Position numbers and translations under genes: made by a program. A stretch of 64,000 bases of DNA from Natronogracilivirga saccharolytica (GTDB lineage Bacteria; Bacteroidota; Rhodothermia; Balneolales; Natronogracilivirgulaceae), in assembly GCF_017921895.1 (NCBI RefSeq), contig NZ_JAFIDN010000001.1, forward strand, positions 496,001-560,000, read 5' to 3'. Under the pieces are notes generated by a model, which did not search any database, was not told the origin of the DNA, and worked only from the letters and a program-made list of their open reading frames with translations. Position 1 is the stretch's first letter. Each line of letters starts with the position of its first letter. Below, piece after piece: positions 9,255 through 18,043 of this stretch.

Positions 9255-9292
9255 AAAAAATGGTGCATCAGGATCGATGCACCATTTTTTTT
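9255..9292 (-). terminator. Intra-operon terminator between proX and proV
   Basis: A perfect 9-bp stem (TGGTGCATC 9261-9269 with GATGCACCA 9276-9284) has a 6-nt loop and is flanked by A6 and T8, so it can terminate in either direction. On the minus strand it sits 16 bp past the proX stop and about 70 bp before proV. Confidence 0.9.
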
Positions 9293-9307
9293 AAGAGGGT
9301 TTATGAC

Positions 9308-10180
9308 TTAGTTGCCAAGCCATTCCTGAACTCTGTCCTGGTTTTCGGATATCCACTGACGGGCGGCATCATATGGCTCCATACCTTCTTCGATATAGAC
9401 CATTACTTCGCCCATTTCCTCCGGTGTCCAGTAGAAATTATCAAGAAACGCATACACGTCCGGCAATCTTTCTTCCAGATCAGGGGTTACAAGGGTAGCA
9501 ATATGCTCGGCATCACCGAACACATTCAGCGGATCCTCGAGATATTTGAGATCATGAGCGGCAAACTTCCAGTGAGGAGTCCAGCCGGTTACAACAATCC
9601 ACTCTTCCCGCTGGATGGCACGGTCCAGTGCCGCTGTCATAGCTGCATCAGAACCGGATACCAGGTCGAAATTGAGCTCGTACTCTTCGATCGCATCTTC
9701 GCTTGCTGCCATCAGACCGGCACCGGGATCAATTCCGGTAATCTCGCCGCCGAATTCATCAACATAGTCATTGAGCTCATCAATGCTGTTGACGGGTATA
9801 TAATCAGGTACAACCCATCCGATTTTGGCCCCTTCAAGATTCGGACCAAGATTCAGAACGTCATCTTCTATTTCTGCCATGTAGGCTTCATGTGTACCCG
9901 GCAGCCATGCAGCTACGATAGCATCGAAATCACCTCTGGCCATTCCGGTAAACATCGGGCCGGCATCAACGGCCGTAAGGTTGACATCATGTCCGAGCTC
10001 ATCCTGAATTACGGAAGCTACGACATGTGTGGATGCAATCTCGGAATCCCACTGTACATATCCGAGTTCAACTTCCCGCTCTGCGGGTTCGCAGGCCTGC
10101 AGACCGACCAGCGCTGCTACAGCGACAATCATGGCCGTCCATCCTGACTTCCAATTTGAGGTAGCGTTTAGCATACGCAT
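9308..10180 (-). CDS. proX: Glycine betaine/proline betaine substrate-binding lipoprotein
   Basis: The 290-residue product matches the OpuAC/ProX substrate-binding family. A signal peptide ends in a lipobox-like 'GLQAC' (Cys30), so the mature protein is probably a lipoprotein facing the periplasm. The aromatic and acidic segments expected for betaine binding are present: 'GYVQWDSEIAS', 'DFDAIVAAWLPGTHEAY', 'GWTPHWKFA' and 'FYWTPEEMGEVM'. It captures betaine-type osmolytes and hands them to ProW. A strong AGGAGG-like ribosome site precedes the ATG. It is the first gene of the proX-proV-proW set, followed by a terminator, an arrangement that gives excess binding protein over the membrane complex. 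A porin gene lies just upstream. Confidence 0.9.
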   Translation of the reverse strand: MRMLNATSNWKSGWTAMIVAVAALVGLQACEPAEREVELGYVQWDSEIASTHVVASVIQDELGHDVNLTAVDAGPMFTGMARGDFDAIVAAWLPGTHEAYMAEIEDDVLNLGPNLEGAKIGWVVPDYIPVNSIDELNDYVDEFGGEITGIDPGAGLMAASEDAIEEYELNFDLVSGSDAAMTAALDRAIQREEWIVVTGWTPHWKFAAHDLKYLEDPLNVFGDAEHIATLVTPDLEERLPDVYAFLDNFYWTPEEMGEVMVYIEEGMEPYDAARQWISENQDRVQEWLGN

Positions 10181-10245
10181 ATTCCTTTCCTCCTGTTTTT
10201 GTTAAAAATTATTATTCGCATCTGTATGTCAGACGCGATAATACG

Positions 10246-10276
10246 CAAGTATGCGCCTTTTGCAGGCGCATACTTG
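10246..10276. other. 12-bp hairpin between the porin and proX genes
   Basis: CAAGTATGCGCC (10246-10257) pairs perfectly with GGCGCATACTTG (10265-10276) across a 7-nt loop. On the minus strand no T run follows, so it may be an mRNA-processing or stabilising structure between the two genes rather than a terminator. Confidence 0.5.
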
Positions 10277-10291
10277 TTTTACTGCTGTTCT

Positions 10292-11647
10292 TTAGAAATA
10301 ATAACCGATGTTGATGTTGAAACGCATGTTCCAGTCAAGATCTTCTACCGGTATGGGGGCGCCGTTGGCATCCAGATGACCGGCACCAAGACCTGTTCCG
10401 AACGCATCGGTCAGCCATGGCTGGTTCTTGCCAATGGCAAGATCAACATAGGTGAAGATACCGCCGGCTGTAATCATAAAGCCGGGAACAATCATATGTG
10501 TGTCTTCAAAGTCGTAGGTTTGTCCGCCGACTTCAAGTTCGCCGTCCTTGGTCATCCAGGAGTAGTTAATGTAGGGCTGGATGTTGCTGATGGGGCCCCA
10601 GCCTACATCATGCGAGTAGGCCAGTCCGGCAGTAATGGTATTACCACGGGCGGCGACACCGTCGCCGTAGTAGGGGTCACCATAGGCACCCATCTGAACA
10701 CGGTCCAGCGTCTCGCCTGCATCATCCTTGGCAGCATAGTCATGGTTGATGTACTGCAGCTTCAGGTTGAACAAGCCAAAGTTGGCGTCGGTGTGAAGGG
10801 CAATCGCGTGTCCGTACTCGGTATCATCGAGCACGGCATTGTAAATACCCTGCAACTGACCAGAAGCGCCGATTTCAATTTCCGGGGTCACCATGTAGGC
10901 GGCTCGTACGTTGAACTGATTGAGTTCCTGGATTGAGGAAGGTGCACCGGTGCTGCTCAGATCGCCGTCTTCATCCGGAATCACATTGTAGGAATAGGTA
11001 CCTGCACCCGGTCCGCCAAAAGAAGCCATTCCGTAGGCAGGTCCGGCAGGATCCTGCTGGCGGTAGTAGGCAAACATGAGGTTAAGGTCGTCACTTGCAT
11101 CATAGCTGAACTTGATACCCATGTTGTGATCATCTTCCAGACCAAAATAGTAGGGCAGATTGAACCACCAGCTGTGGGAGTTGAATGCCAGGTTACCGAA
11201 AGGTACCTGATTCACACCAAGCTCCATGTTGAGATTGTCTGTAAAATTATACCCGATAAAACCGTGCTTGAGGAAATGTGTGTTAAACGTCGGGTAAAAG
11301 CGATATTCAAAACTCAGAGTCAGATCGCTCATCTGGCCGTCTACATTGATCCGCCAGGTATCCAGCGTTCCATATGTATCGGTTGCAACCTGATCGCTTT
11401 CATAGAATTCACTGGCGATATTGTAACGAAGTGCGCCACCGATCTGGAAGCCGTCTTCGTTTTCAACTGATGATGTTGCCGATGTTGCTGTGCCGGCGCT
11501 GCTGTATGCCGAACTGGGAGCAAAACTGTTGGAAAAAAGTCCGCTTGTTACTGACGGATCATTTGCTCCTGAAGCCTTAACATCATCAGCATATAGTGAC
11601 ATGGAAATTATTGCTGCTATCAGGAAAAGTTGTGGAAAAAATCTCAT
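10292..11647 (-). CDS. Outer-membrane beta-barrel porin next to the betaine ABC system
   Basis: This 451-residue protein has a signal peptide (about residues 1-26) and a low-complexity Ser/Ala/Thr linker (about residues 27-62). A long series of alternating amphipathic strands follows ('GFQIGGALRYNIAS', 'LTLSFEYRFYPTF', 'NLNMELGVNQVPFGN'). It ends in a beta-signal, 'FNINIGYYF', with terminal Phe, the mark recognised by the BAM complex. This is the plan of a carboxylate or general porin of the outer membrane. A good AGGAG site lies 8 nt upstream. The gene reads into proX with about 110 bp between, and only a hairpin without a T run separates them, so an osmolyte-entry role is plausible but is inferred from context alone. 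No close family name is claimed. Confidence 0.8.
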   Translation of the reverse strand: MRFFPQLFLIAAIISMSLYADDVKASGANDPSVTSGLFSNSFAPSSAYSSAGTATSATSSVENEDGFQIGGALRYNIASEFYESDQVATDTYGTLDTWRINVDGQMSDLTLSFEYRFYPTFNTHFLKHGFIGYNFTDNLNMELGVNQVPFGNLAFNSHSWWFNLPYYFGLEDDHNMGIKFSYDASDDLNLMFAYYRQQDPAGPAYGMASFGGPGAGTYSYNVIPDEDGDLSSTGAPSSIQELNQFNVRAAYMVTPEIEIGASGQLQGIYNAVLDDTEYGHAIALHTDANFGLFNLKLQYINHDYAAKDDAGETLDRVQMGAYGDPYYGDGVAARGNTITAGLAYSHDVGWGPISNIQPYINYSWMTKDGELEVGGQTYDFEDTHMIVPGFMITAGGIFTYVDLAIGKNQPWLTDAFGTGLGAGHLDANGAPIPVEDLDWNMRFNINIGYYF

Positions 11648-12051
11648 ATTTTTTCTCCTTTTGTTTACTTAGAATTTAACCTTCTTTTGATCAGGAAAAT
11701 TTACTGGAATACTTCAAGTATTTTCCTGAATACAAATAACTTACAACACCGATTAACACAAAGAACAACTACAAATGCCATTCTTTGGCACTAATCAATG
11801 CGTGCTGCATAACAAGGTTAACATAAGAAATAATCAAAAGATTCAAAAGCTTGATTCCTGAGTAAAACAGCCAACAGTTATCCCGACAAATGTTGTGTAT
11901 TTCACGGGGAGAGCGTCATATTTTTACCTCTAAAGCACTACAAGATAACCATCTATAGTTACCGCGACACCCCTTCTTTGTCCCCCTGATAAAGAGTCAA
12001 ATTTTTACAATGATTTGCTGATTATTTACCGGCCGGAATCCCGGTTTGTAC
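11648..12051. other. 404-bp intergenic region upstream of the porin
   Basis: AT-rich, with no supported gene. It holds an inverted repeat CAGGAAAAT (11692-11700) / ATTTTCCTG (11720-11728), whose interior contains a further palindrome ATACTTCAAGTAT (11709-11721). Both lie about 45-80 nt before the porin ATG and may form a leader structure or an operator. Confidence 0.4.
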
Positions 12052-12453
12052 TCAATCTTCAATAACTTCCAGTATTTGTTTGTGCGGAAACTTGCCTACG
12101 ACACACCTGCCATTCTCACGAAGTGAGAGCCGCATGTTTAATGCCCGCATATCCCTGCCGGTCATCACCGGTTCGTCATTGGCGGCAACACTCTCCAGAA
12201 AATCGAAAAGGTGCCTGAAAAAGCTGTTTTCTTCATTAAGATAATAGTAAGCCCATGTCCCCTGCTTCTTCACCTTCAGCAGTCCCGCCTGCTTTAGCTG
12301 CTGCACCTGCCGGGACACCTGGTACTGCGGAAGTCCGAGGGCATCCACCAGCTCACATACACAGATGGCCTGGCGTGCACGCACAAATACATTCATAATC
12401 CGTAAACGCGATATATCCCCTAAAACCCTGAATGCCTCTGTATAATTTTCCAT
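12052..12453 (-). CDS. ArsR-family metal-responsive transcriptional regulator
   Basis: The 133-residue winged-helix protein matches the ArsR/SmtB family: 'FRVLGDISRLRIMNVF' gives helix 1-2, 'CVCELVDALGLPQYQVSRQVQQL' holds the recognition helix, and 'AGLLKVKKQGTWAYYYL' forms the wing. The CxC pair (Cys31, Cys33) sits exactly where ArsR repressors bind As(III), Sb(III) or similar soft metals; a third Cys in 'GRCVVG' near residue 113 could complete a three-thiolate site. It would act as a repressor released by metal. There is no arsenic pump or reductase gene beside it, so the target is unknown. It lies downstream of ppdK on the same strand, with a hairpin at 12497-12528 between them. Confidence 0.85.
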   Translation of the reverse strand: MENYTEAFRVLGDISRLRIMNVFVRARQAICVCELVDALGLPQYQVSRQVQQLKQAGLLKVKKQGTWAYYYLNEENSFFRHLFDFLESVAANDEPVMTGRDMRALNMRLSLRENGRCVVGKFPHKQILEVIED

Positions 12454-12496
12454 AAATAAGAAATGCCCCGATTCTATTTGCCCGTCATACCAATGC

Positions 12497-12528
12497 CACC
12501 TGCCCGTCCTTGCTGCGGAGGGCAGGTG
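12497..12528. promoter_or_regulatory. Inverted repeat upstream of the ArsR gene
   Basis: CACCTGCCC (12497-12505) and GGGCAGGTG (12520-12528) form a perfect 9-bp dyad with a 14-nt spacer, 44 bp upstream of the regulator's ATG. No T run follows. It is a candidate autoregulatory operator or a weak terminator of ppdK. Confidence 0.35.
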
Positions 12529-12602
12529 TGCATGATATTTCGTTTTTTCCTGTCACTCAGTCGTCCGTCAGGTGAACGGACAGGTCTGACGTCCGGAAAG
12601 AT

Positions 12603-15254
12603 CTACTTATTTTCCTGTTGAGCGATGGCCTCCTGGGCTGCCGCAAGTCTGGCGATAGGCACCCTGAATGGAGAACAGGAGACATAATCAAGCCCCTGCT
12701 TGTAACAAAATGCAATGGACTCAGGGTCTCCCCCGTGTTCTCCGCAAATGCCAAGCTTGAGTCCGGGCTTGGTTGCCCGTCCGAGATCCGCCGCTTCTGC
12801 AACAAGTTTACCGACGCCTTTCTGGTCCAGAGTCTGGAAGGGATCGTGCAAAACAATTTTCCGCTCCAGATAGTCCGGCAGAAACTTACCGATATCGTCC
12901 CTGCTGAAACCGAATGTCATCTGGGTCAGGTCATTTGTTCCGAATGAGAAAAAGTCTGCATGCGGAGCAATTTCATCGGCAACAAGTGCGGCCCTTGGCA
13001 CCTCAATCATGGTACCGATCAGATAATCGATGCGTGTTCCCTTGTCCTTGAACACCTTTTCTGCCGTTTCTTTAATGACGTTTTTCTGGTCAATAAGCTC
13101 ATCGCCGGATCCGATCAGCGGTACCATTATTTCGGGAAGAACCACAGCTCCCTGTTCTTTTGCTTCAATGGCGGCTTCCAGAATGGCACGGGTCTGCATT
13201 TCCGTAATTTCAGGAAATGTAATTCCAAGACGGCAGCCGCGGTGTCCGAGCATCGGATTCGCTTCATCCAGTGCTGCCACTCGGTCCTTGACCTTTCTGT
13301 AGGAAATGCCAAACTGCTTTGCCAGATCTTTTTTCTCGTCTTCGGTATGAGGGAGAAACTCATGAAGCGGCGGATCCAGAAGCCGGATTGTCACCGGATC
13401 ACCGTCCAGTGCCTTGAACAACCCGAGGAAATCCTCCTTTTGATAGGGAAGCAGCCGGGCAAGAGACTCGCGGCGTTCTTTTTCATTGTCGCTCATGATC
13501 ATCCGGCGAACCTCGACAATACGCTCACCCTCAAAGAACATGTGTTCGGTCCGGCAAAGGCCGATACCTTCAGCGCCAAACTCTTTGGCTTTGGTGGCAT
13601 CTTCTGCCCGGTCGGCATTGGTACGAACCTTCATGTCCCGGAACTCATCGACCCATTTCATGAACTTCTTGAAGTCATTGCTGAGTTTGGGCGGTTTGAG
13701 GGGAAGCTGTCCGAGCACCACTTCTCCTGTTGTGCCATTAATCGAAAGCCAGTCACCTTCATAGACCGTGTGATTGCCATCCGTCAGGCTTTTGTTTTTG
13801 TAGTTGATAACAATATCGTCGCACCCGACCACGCAGGGTTTTCCCCAGCCGCGTGCAACAACGGCAGCATGACTGGTCATCCCTCCGCGGGAAGTGATAA
13901 TTCCTTCTGATGCGTGCATACCGCCCACATCATCCGGACTCGTCTCAACCCGGGCAAGTATGACATTTTCACCTGTGATTTTAGCATCTTCGGCATCGTG
14001 AGAGGTAAAATAAACCTTGCCTACTGCCGCTCCGGGAGAGGCCGGCAGTCCGACGCCGATAACCTTTTTATCCTTGATTGCCTTGTCATCGAACTGGGGA
14101 TGGAGCAACTGGTCAAGTTGTGCTGTTGTGACCAGGTTTTTTACAGCTTCCTGCTTGTTTACGATACCTTCCTTTACAAAATCAACTGCTATTTTAATGG
14201 CTGCCGGGCCTGTTCGTTTGCCATTTCTTGTCTGCAGGATGAACAACTTTTCTTCCTGGATCGTAAATTCAATATCCTGCATGTTCTGATAGGCTTTTTC
14301 CAGCTTACGGGTCATCTCTTCAAGCTGATCATAAACTTTGGGAAGTGCCTTTTTGAGGTTTTTAATAGGCTCCGGGGTCCGTGTACCGGCAACGACATCC
14401 TCACCCTGTGCATTTGTAAGATACTCACCGTATAGTTTGTTCTCGCCGGTGTTTGGGTCCCGGGTGAACAATACCCCCGAGCCGCTGGTCTCACCCATAT
14501 TGCCGAATACCATGGCCTGGATGTTGACGGCGGTTCCGATCAGCCCGGTAATTTTGTTGATCTTCCGGTACTTTTTGGCGCGTTCGCTGTTCCATGATCC
14601 GAAAACGGCATTGATTGAAAACTCAAGCTGTTCCATCGGGTCATTGGGAAACATAAATCCGGTTTCACGCCGGTAAATGGCCTTGAAACGATCGACCAGA
14701 TCGCGCAAGTCTTTGGCAGTAAGTTCGTTGTCTTCTTTTACCCCACGCTGGTCTTTCAGCTTCTGCATGGCACTTTCAAAGCTCTCGTGCGGAATGCCCA
14801 TGACAACATCCGAAAACATATCGATAAAACGGCGGTAGCTGTCGAAAGCGAACCATTCATTGCCGGTGCGCTCTGCCAGACCTTCGGCAACCATGTCGTT
14901 CATCCCGAGATTGAGCACCGTGTCCATCATTCCGGGCATGGATGCGGCCGCACCGGATCTGACCGAAAGCAGCAACGGATTTTCCGGATCCCCGAAACCG
15001 GCCCCAAGCTGCTCCTCCTGAAACCGGATTCCTTCGCGAATCTGCTCTTTGAGCCCTTCTGGCCATTTCTGATTGTTTTTGTAATACTGGTCGCAAGTCT
15101 CGGTGGTAATCGTCATGCCCGGCGGTACGGGAAGTCCGGTTCGGCTCATTTCAGCAAGATTGGCACCTTTTCCACCAAGAAGCTCTCTCATGGTCCGGTC
15201 TCCGTCGGCTTTGCCGGCACCAAACTGGTAAACATATTTCTTTTTATCTGTCAT
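12603..15254 (-). CDS. ppdK: Pyruvate, phosphate dikinase
   Basis: The 883-residue length and full domain order are those of PPDK: an N-terminal ATP-grasp part ('GGKGANLAEMSRTGLPVPPG' near residue 28), a central phosphohistidine domain with 'GGMTSHAAVVARG' (catalytic His near residue 462), and a C-terminal PEP/pyruvate TIM barrel ending in 'GICGEHGGDP' with the catalytic Cys (near residue 838). It interconverts pyruvate + ATP + Pi with PEP + AMP + PPi in the cytoplasm. With pckG at 19.8 kb it gives the cell two routes to PEP and hence to gluconeogenesis. No PPDK regulatory kinase gene is adjacent. The start ATG is backed by a GGGG-rich ribosome site. The 550 bp upstream hold no gene. Confidence 0.96.
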   Translation of the reverse strand: MTDKKKYVYQFGAGKADGDRTMRELLGGKGANLAEMSRTGLPVPPGMTITTETCDQYYKNNQKWPEGLKEQIREGIRFQEEQLGAGFGDPENPLLLSVRSGAAASMPGMMDTVLNLGMNDMVAEGLAERTGNEWFAFDSYRRFIDMFSDVVMGIPHESFESAMQKLKDQRGVKEDNELTAKDLRDLVDRFKAIYRRETGFMFPNDPMEQLEFSINAVFGSWNSERAKKYRKINKITGLIGTAVNIQAMVFGNMGETSGSGVLFTRDPNTGENKLYGEYLTNAQGEDVVAGTRTPEPIKNLKKALPKVYDQLEEMTRKLEKAYQNMQDIEFTIQEEKLFILQTRNGKRTGPAAIKIAVDFVKEGIVNKQEAVKNLVTTAQLDQLLHPQFDDKAIKDKKVIGVGLPASPGAAVGKVYFTSHDAEDAKITGENVILARVETSPDDVGGMHASEGIITSRGGMTSHAAVVARGWGKPCVVGCDDIVINYKNKSLTDGNHTVYEGDWLSINGTTGEVVLGQLPLKPPKLSNDFKKFMKWVDEFRDMKVRTNADRAEDATKAKEFGAEGIGLCRTEHMFFEGERIVEVRRMIMSDNEKERRESLARLLPYQKEDFLGLFKALDGDPVTIRLLDPPLHEFLPHTEDEKKDLAKQFGISYRKVKDRVAALDEANPMLGHRGCRLGITFPEITEMQTRAILEAAIEAKEQGAVVLPEIMVPLIGSGDELIDQKNVIKETAEKVFKDKGTRIDYLIGTMIEVPRAALVADEIAPHADFFSFGTNDLTQMTFGFSRDDIGKFLPDYLERKIVLHDPFQTLDQKGVGKLVAEAADLGRATKPGLKLGICGEHGGDPESIAFCYKQGLDYVSCSPFRVPIARLAAAQEAIAQQENK

Positions 15255-15816
15255 AAATAACCCCGGTTAATTTTCAGGTTTAAAAATCTGAGATTCATAT
15301 CATATCAGAGCAGGTCAGCATCGGTCCGGCCAACGGGCGCAATACCTTCCGGCCGGAACGGACACCAGCAAAGCGCAGGTATCTGCTGAAGTAATAATGA
15401 TTTGTCCAGCTGAGCAGTTTTACCTTTTTGCATGCCGGACTCTAATCCGGAACATAATACTGCCGATATCCATAAGTACCTGCTTTAAAAAACGCTCTGA
15501 CAAATTACTATCTGCGGCGGTAAAAGTCCAAAAAAACATTGATATATATGCATTATAACACATGTTTGCATATATAATGCAGGAAGCGTTTATCCTCACC
15601 GGCTTCATAATTCATTCAAATAGATACCTTAGTATTAGGGACATGCGGACCGTGGTCTGCCGTATCATACCAAAACTCCCCGGCAACTGTTTTAATCCGT
15701 ACCGGAGCTCTGATCTGTATACCACATTCAGCGATATGATCTGTTTCGCTATTCCGCCCATATTTGTTATCATTGCTTTTAGTTACTACAAAACATACAC
15801 TTAGACAGGTATTACT
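15255..15816. other. 562-bp divergent intergenic region, ppdK / SLC13 transporter
   Basis: No supported gene; a short open frame at 15562-15804 has no recognisable features. An AT-rich inverted repeat, GCATTATA (15550-15557) with TATAATGC (15573-15580), sits near the middle and could be an operator or overlapping promoters for the two divergent genes. Confidence 0.35.
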
Positions 15817-17448
15817 ATGAAATCAGGTGTATTGGGGCTGACTCCCATACAAATTACAGGACTGTTTCTGGGCATTTTCGGCCTGATCCTGCCCTTTCTG
15901 CTTCCCCTTGAGACCCTTTCAACAGCCGGCCAGCTTGGCATGGGGATTTTTCTGATGGCGGCTGTTTTCTGGATGTTCGAGCCCATTCCCATTTATGCTA
16001 CATCCATGCTGGTCATTTTTCTTCAGATTATCTTGCTAAGTGCTCAGGGACCCGTTTATATGGATGCGGAGCTTCCGGTCAGCGAACCTGTGGCACTTGA
16101 AGACGAGACATGGCAGATACCCGCTTCCGCCCTGCAGGAGGACGGAACGGTTCTGGTGGCAAAAGAACCGGGTGAAACGGAGTCCGTCCGAGTCAATGTG
16201 ATAGACCGCAACGGCCAGCATGTCATTGTCCAAAGTGATGAGCTGAGCCGGGATCATGAAATTGTAACCGATCCCGGTCATCGCCTGGTCGACTATGAAC
16301 CCAACAGCTATACCGACTACATCGGAACCCTTGCCAATCCCATCATTATATTATTTCTTGGCGGATTCATGCTTGCCAGGGCATCGGTAAAGTACAATCT
16401 TGACAAAAACCTGACACGCTACCTGCTTGGTCCCTTCGGCACACGCCCGCGTTTTATTGTGCTTGGACTGATGCTGGTAACGGCTGCGCTCTCTGCTTTT
16501 ATGAGTAATACCGCAACCGCTGCCATGATGGTTACGGTTATATTGCCGATCATCGCGCAGCTGCCGCCCGAAGACCGTTTCAAATTCGGGCTCGCCCTGA
16601 GCATACCCATTGCCGCCAACGTTGGTGGTATCACAACGCCCATCGGCACGCCGCCCAACGCGATTGTAATAGCGGCACTCTCAGACTACGGAATTGACAT
16701 TTCGTTCACCGACTGGATTATCGTCGCAGCACCGCTGGTTGTGGTCATGCTTGTCATTGCATGGTTTCTGCTGCTCACCTTGTTTCCGCCGAGTGTGGAG
16801 CGGTTCAATCTGGATATGAAAGGCAAACTCAATGTCTCGCCTAAAGCAATCGGTCTCTACGTCATTTTTGGTGCCACAGTATTGCTCTGGATTACCGAGA
16901 ATCAGCATGGAATCCCCAGCAGCATGGTTGCTTTCCTGCCTGTTGCTGCTCTGGTTACAGGCCGCATATTAAATAAAGAAGACATCCAGAAGCTTCCGTG
17001 GGAGGTTCTGTGGCTTATGGCCGGCGGTATCTCGCTCGGGATCGGCATGGACAAAACCGGTCTTGCGGTCTGGATGATCTCCGGGTTTGACTGGGGAGCC
17101 ATGGGTTACATCACTCTGATTATTGCTTTTTCAGTGGTCGCCATCGCCATGTCCAATTTCCTTTCCAATACGGTTACCGCAACGCTGCTTATGCCCCTGG
17201 TAATCAGTCTGCACACATCAGGAGTTATGGGAGAAGATTTCAATCTTCTGATTACAGGAATTGTGATTGCTGTTGCCTGCAGTCTTGCCATGGCACTTCC
17301 CATTTCAACACCTCCCAATGCCATTGCCATGTCAACCGGTATTATCCGGACCAAGGATATGGCCAAAATGGGTGTTATCATAGGTGTGATCGGATTATTG
17401 ATCATACTAGCTTATGCCGTATTCTACTGGCCTCTTGTCACCAATTAA
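15817..17448 (+). CDS. SLC13/DASS-family sodium:anion symporter with an inserted soluble domain
   Basis: The 543-residue membrane protein matches the divalent anion:Na+ symporter family (dicarboxylate, citrate or sulfate). Two inverted-repeat signatures are plain: 'SNTATAAMM' with 'TPIGTPPNAI' (about residues 230-285), and 'SNTVTATLL' with 'STPPNAIAMS' (about residues 450-508); the SNT and TPP motifs bind Na+ and the carboxylate. Between the second and third membrane segments an insert of about 90 residues (77-165) is added. Its pattern 'IPASALQEDGTVLV ... ESVRVNVIDRNGQHVIV' resembles the membrane-proximal beta-barrel of HlyD/RND adaptor proteins. I have not seen this in standard DASS carriers. 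The response regulator gene follows after 18 bp, so it probably heads an operon. The substrate is not determined. Confidence 0.85.
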   Translation: MKSGVLGLTPIQITGLFLGIFGLILPFLLPLETLSTAGQLGMGIFLMAAVFWMFEPIPIYATSMLVIFLQIILLSAQGPVYMDAELPVSEPVALEDETWQIPASALQEDGTVLVAKEPGETESVRVNVIDRNGQHVIVQSDELSRDHEIVTDPGHRLVDYEPNSYTDYIGTLANPIIILFLGGFMLARASVKYNLDKNLTRYLLGPFGTRPRFIVLGLMLVTAALSAFMSNTATAAMMVTVILPIIAQLPPEDRFKFGLALSIPIAANVGGITTPIGTPPNAIVIAALSDYGIDISFTDWIIVAAPLVVVMLVIAWFLLLTLFPPSVERFNLDMKGKLNVSPKAIGLYVIFGATVLLWITENQHGIPSSMVAFLPVAALVTGRILNKEDIQKLPWEVLWLMAGGISLGIGMDKTGLAVWMISGFDWGAMGYITLIIAFSVVAIAMSNFLSNTVTATLLMPLVISLHTSGVMGEDFNLLITGIVIAVACSLAMALPISTPPNAIAMSTGIIRTKDMAKMGVIIGVIGLLIILAYAVFYWPLVTN

Positions 17449-17466
17449 TTTCAATCGCGCGAACCA

Positions 17467-17970
17467 ATGGAAAGATCAGACATATATATACTCTGCATTG
17501 AAGACGAACAGGAAGTTCTGGATGCCGTTGTGAGGGACCTGGAGCAGCTTGAGGAGCAATTCCCCATCGAAACAGCCAACACGGCAGAAGAAGGCAGGAA
17601 GATCATCGAAAAACTGCTGAATGACGGAATGAAGATCGGGCTGATTCTCTGCGATCACATTTTACCCGGCGATAACGGTGTTGAGCTGCTTATCGAACTG
17701 CACAAGGATGAACGCACCCATCCCGCCAGGAAGGTTCTGCTGACGGGACAGGCCGGCCTTGATGATACCGTAAAAGCACTGAACGAAGCGCGCCTGCATC
17801 ACTATATTGCCAAGCCCTGGAAAAAAGAGGAGCTGCTGCGCGTATCTGTTGACCTTCTTACCGATTATGTCATTTCCAATGAGGAAGATCTGCTTCCTTA
17901 TATGAAATCGCTTGATGCCGGAAAAATATCCGAGGCTATACGGACACGCCGCAATGTAAGCGACAGCTAA
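17467..17970 (+). CDS. Single-domain response regulator
   Basis: The 167-residue protein carries one CheY-like receiver domain (about residues 5-130). The acidic pair is E12/D13, the phospho-acceptor is D63 in 'LCDHILPG', the switch Thr is in 'LLTGQAG' and the conserved Lys is in 'AKPW'. The C-terminal 35 residues are helical with no DNA-binding domain, so it probably acts by protein contact or in a phosphorelay. The gene follows the SLC13 transporter by 18 bp and precedes a histidine kinase by 73 bp, which suggests that the kinase and receiver are partners and that transport is tied to the signal. Confidence 0.88.
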   Translation: MERSDIYILCIEDEQEVLDAVVRDLEQLEEQFPIETANTAEEGRKIIEKLLNDGMKIGLILCDHILPGDNGVELLIELHKDERTHPARKVLLTGQAGLDDTVKALNEARLHHYIAKPWKKEELLRVSVDLLTDYVISNEEDLLPYMKSLDAGKISEAIRTRRNVSDS

Positions 17971-18043
17971 GTTATGAATAATACCGGGTAAACGGGCACA
18001 TTACACTGATGCAATCCCGCCTTCCGGGCAGAAGAGCGACATT

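Noticed and set aside
10246-10276. 12-bp hairpin as a terminator of the porin gene
   Set aside because: No T run follows on the minus strand; kept only as an RNA structure.
12541-12602. GTCCGT/ACGGAC dyad after ppdK as terminator
   Set aside because: The stem is only six pairs and on the minus strand it is followed by A, not T.
15562-15804. 80-codon frame between ppdK and the SLC13 transporter gene
   Set aside because: No ribosome site, no recognisable composition or domain; it overlaps AT-rich promoter-like DNA.
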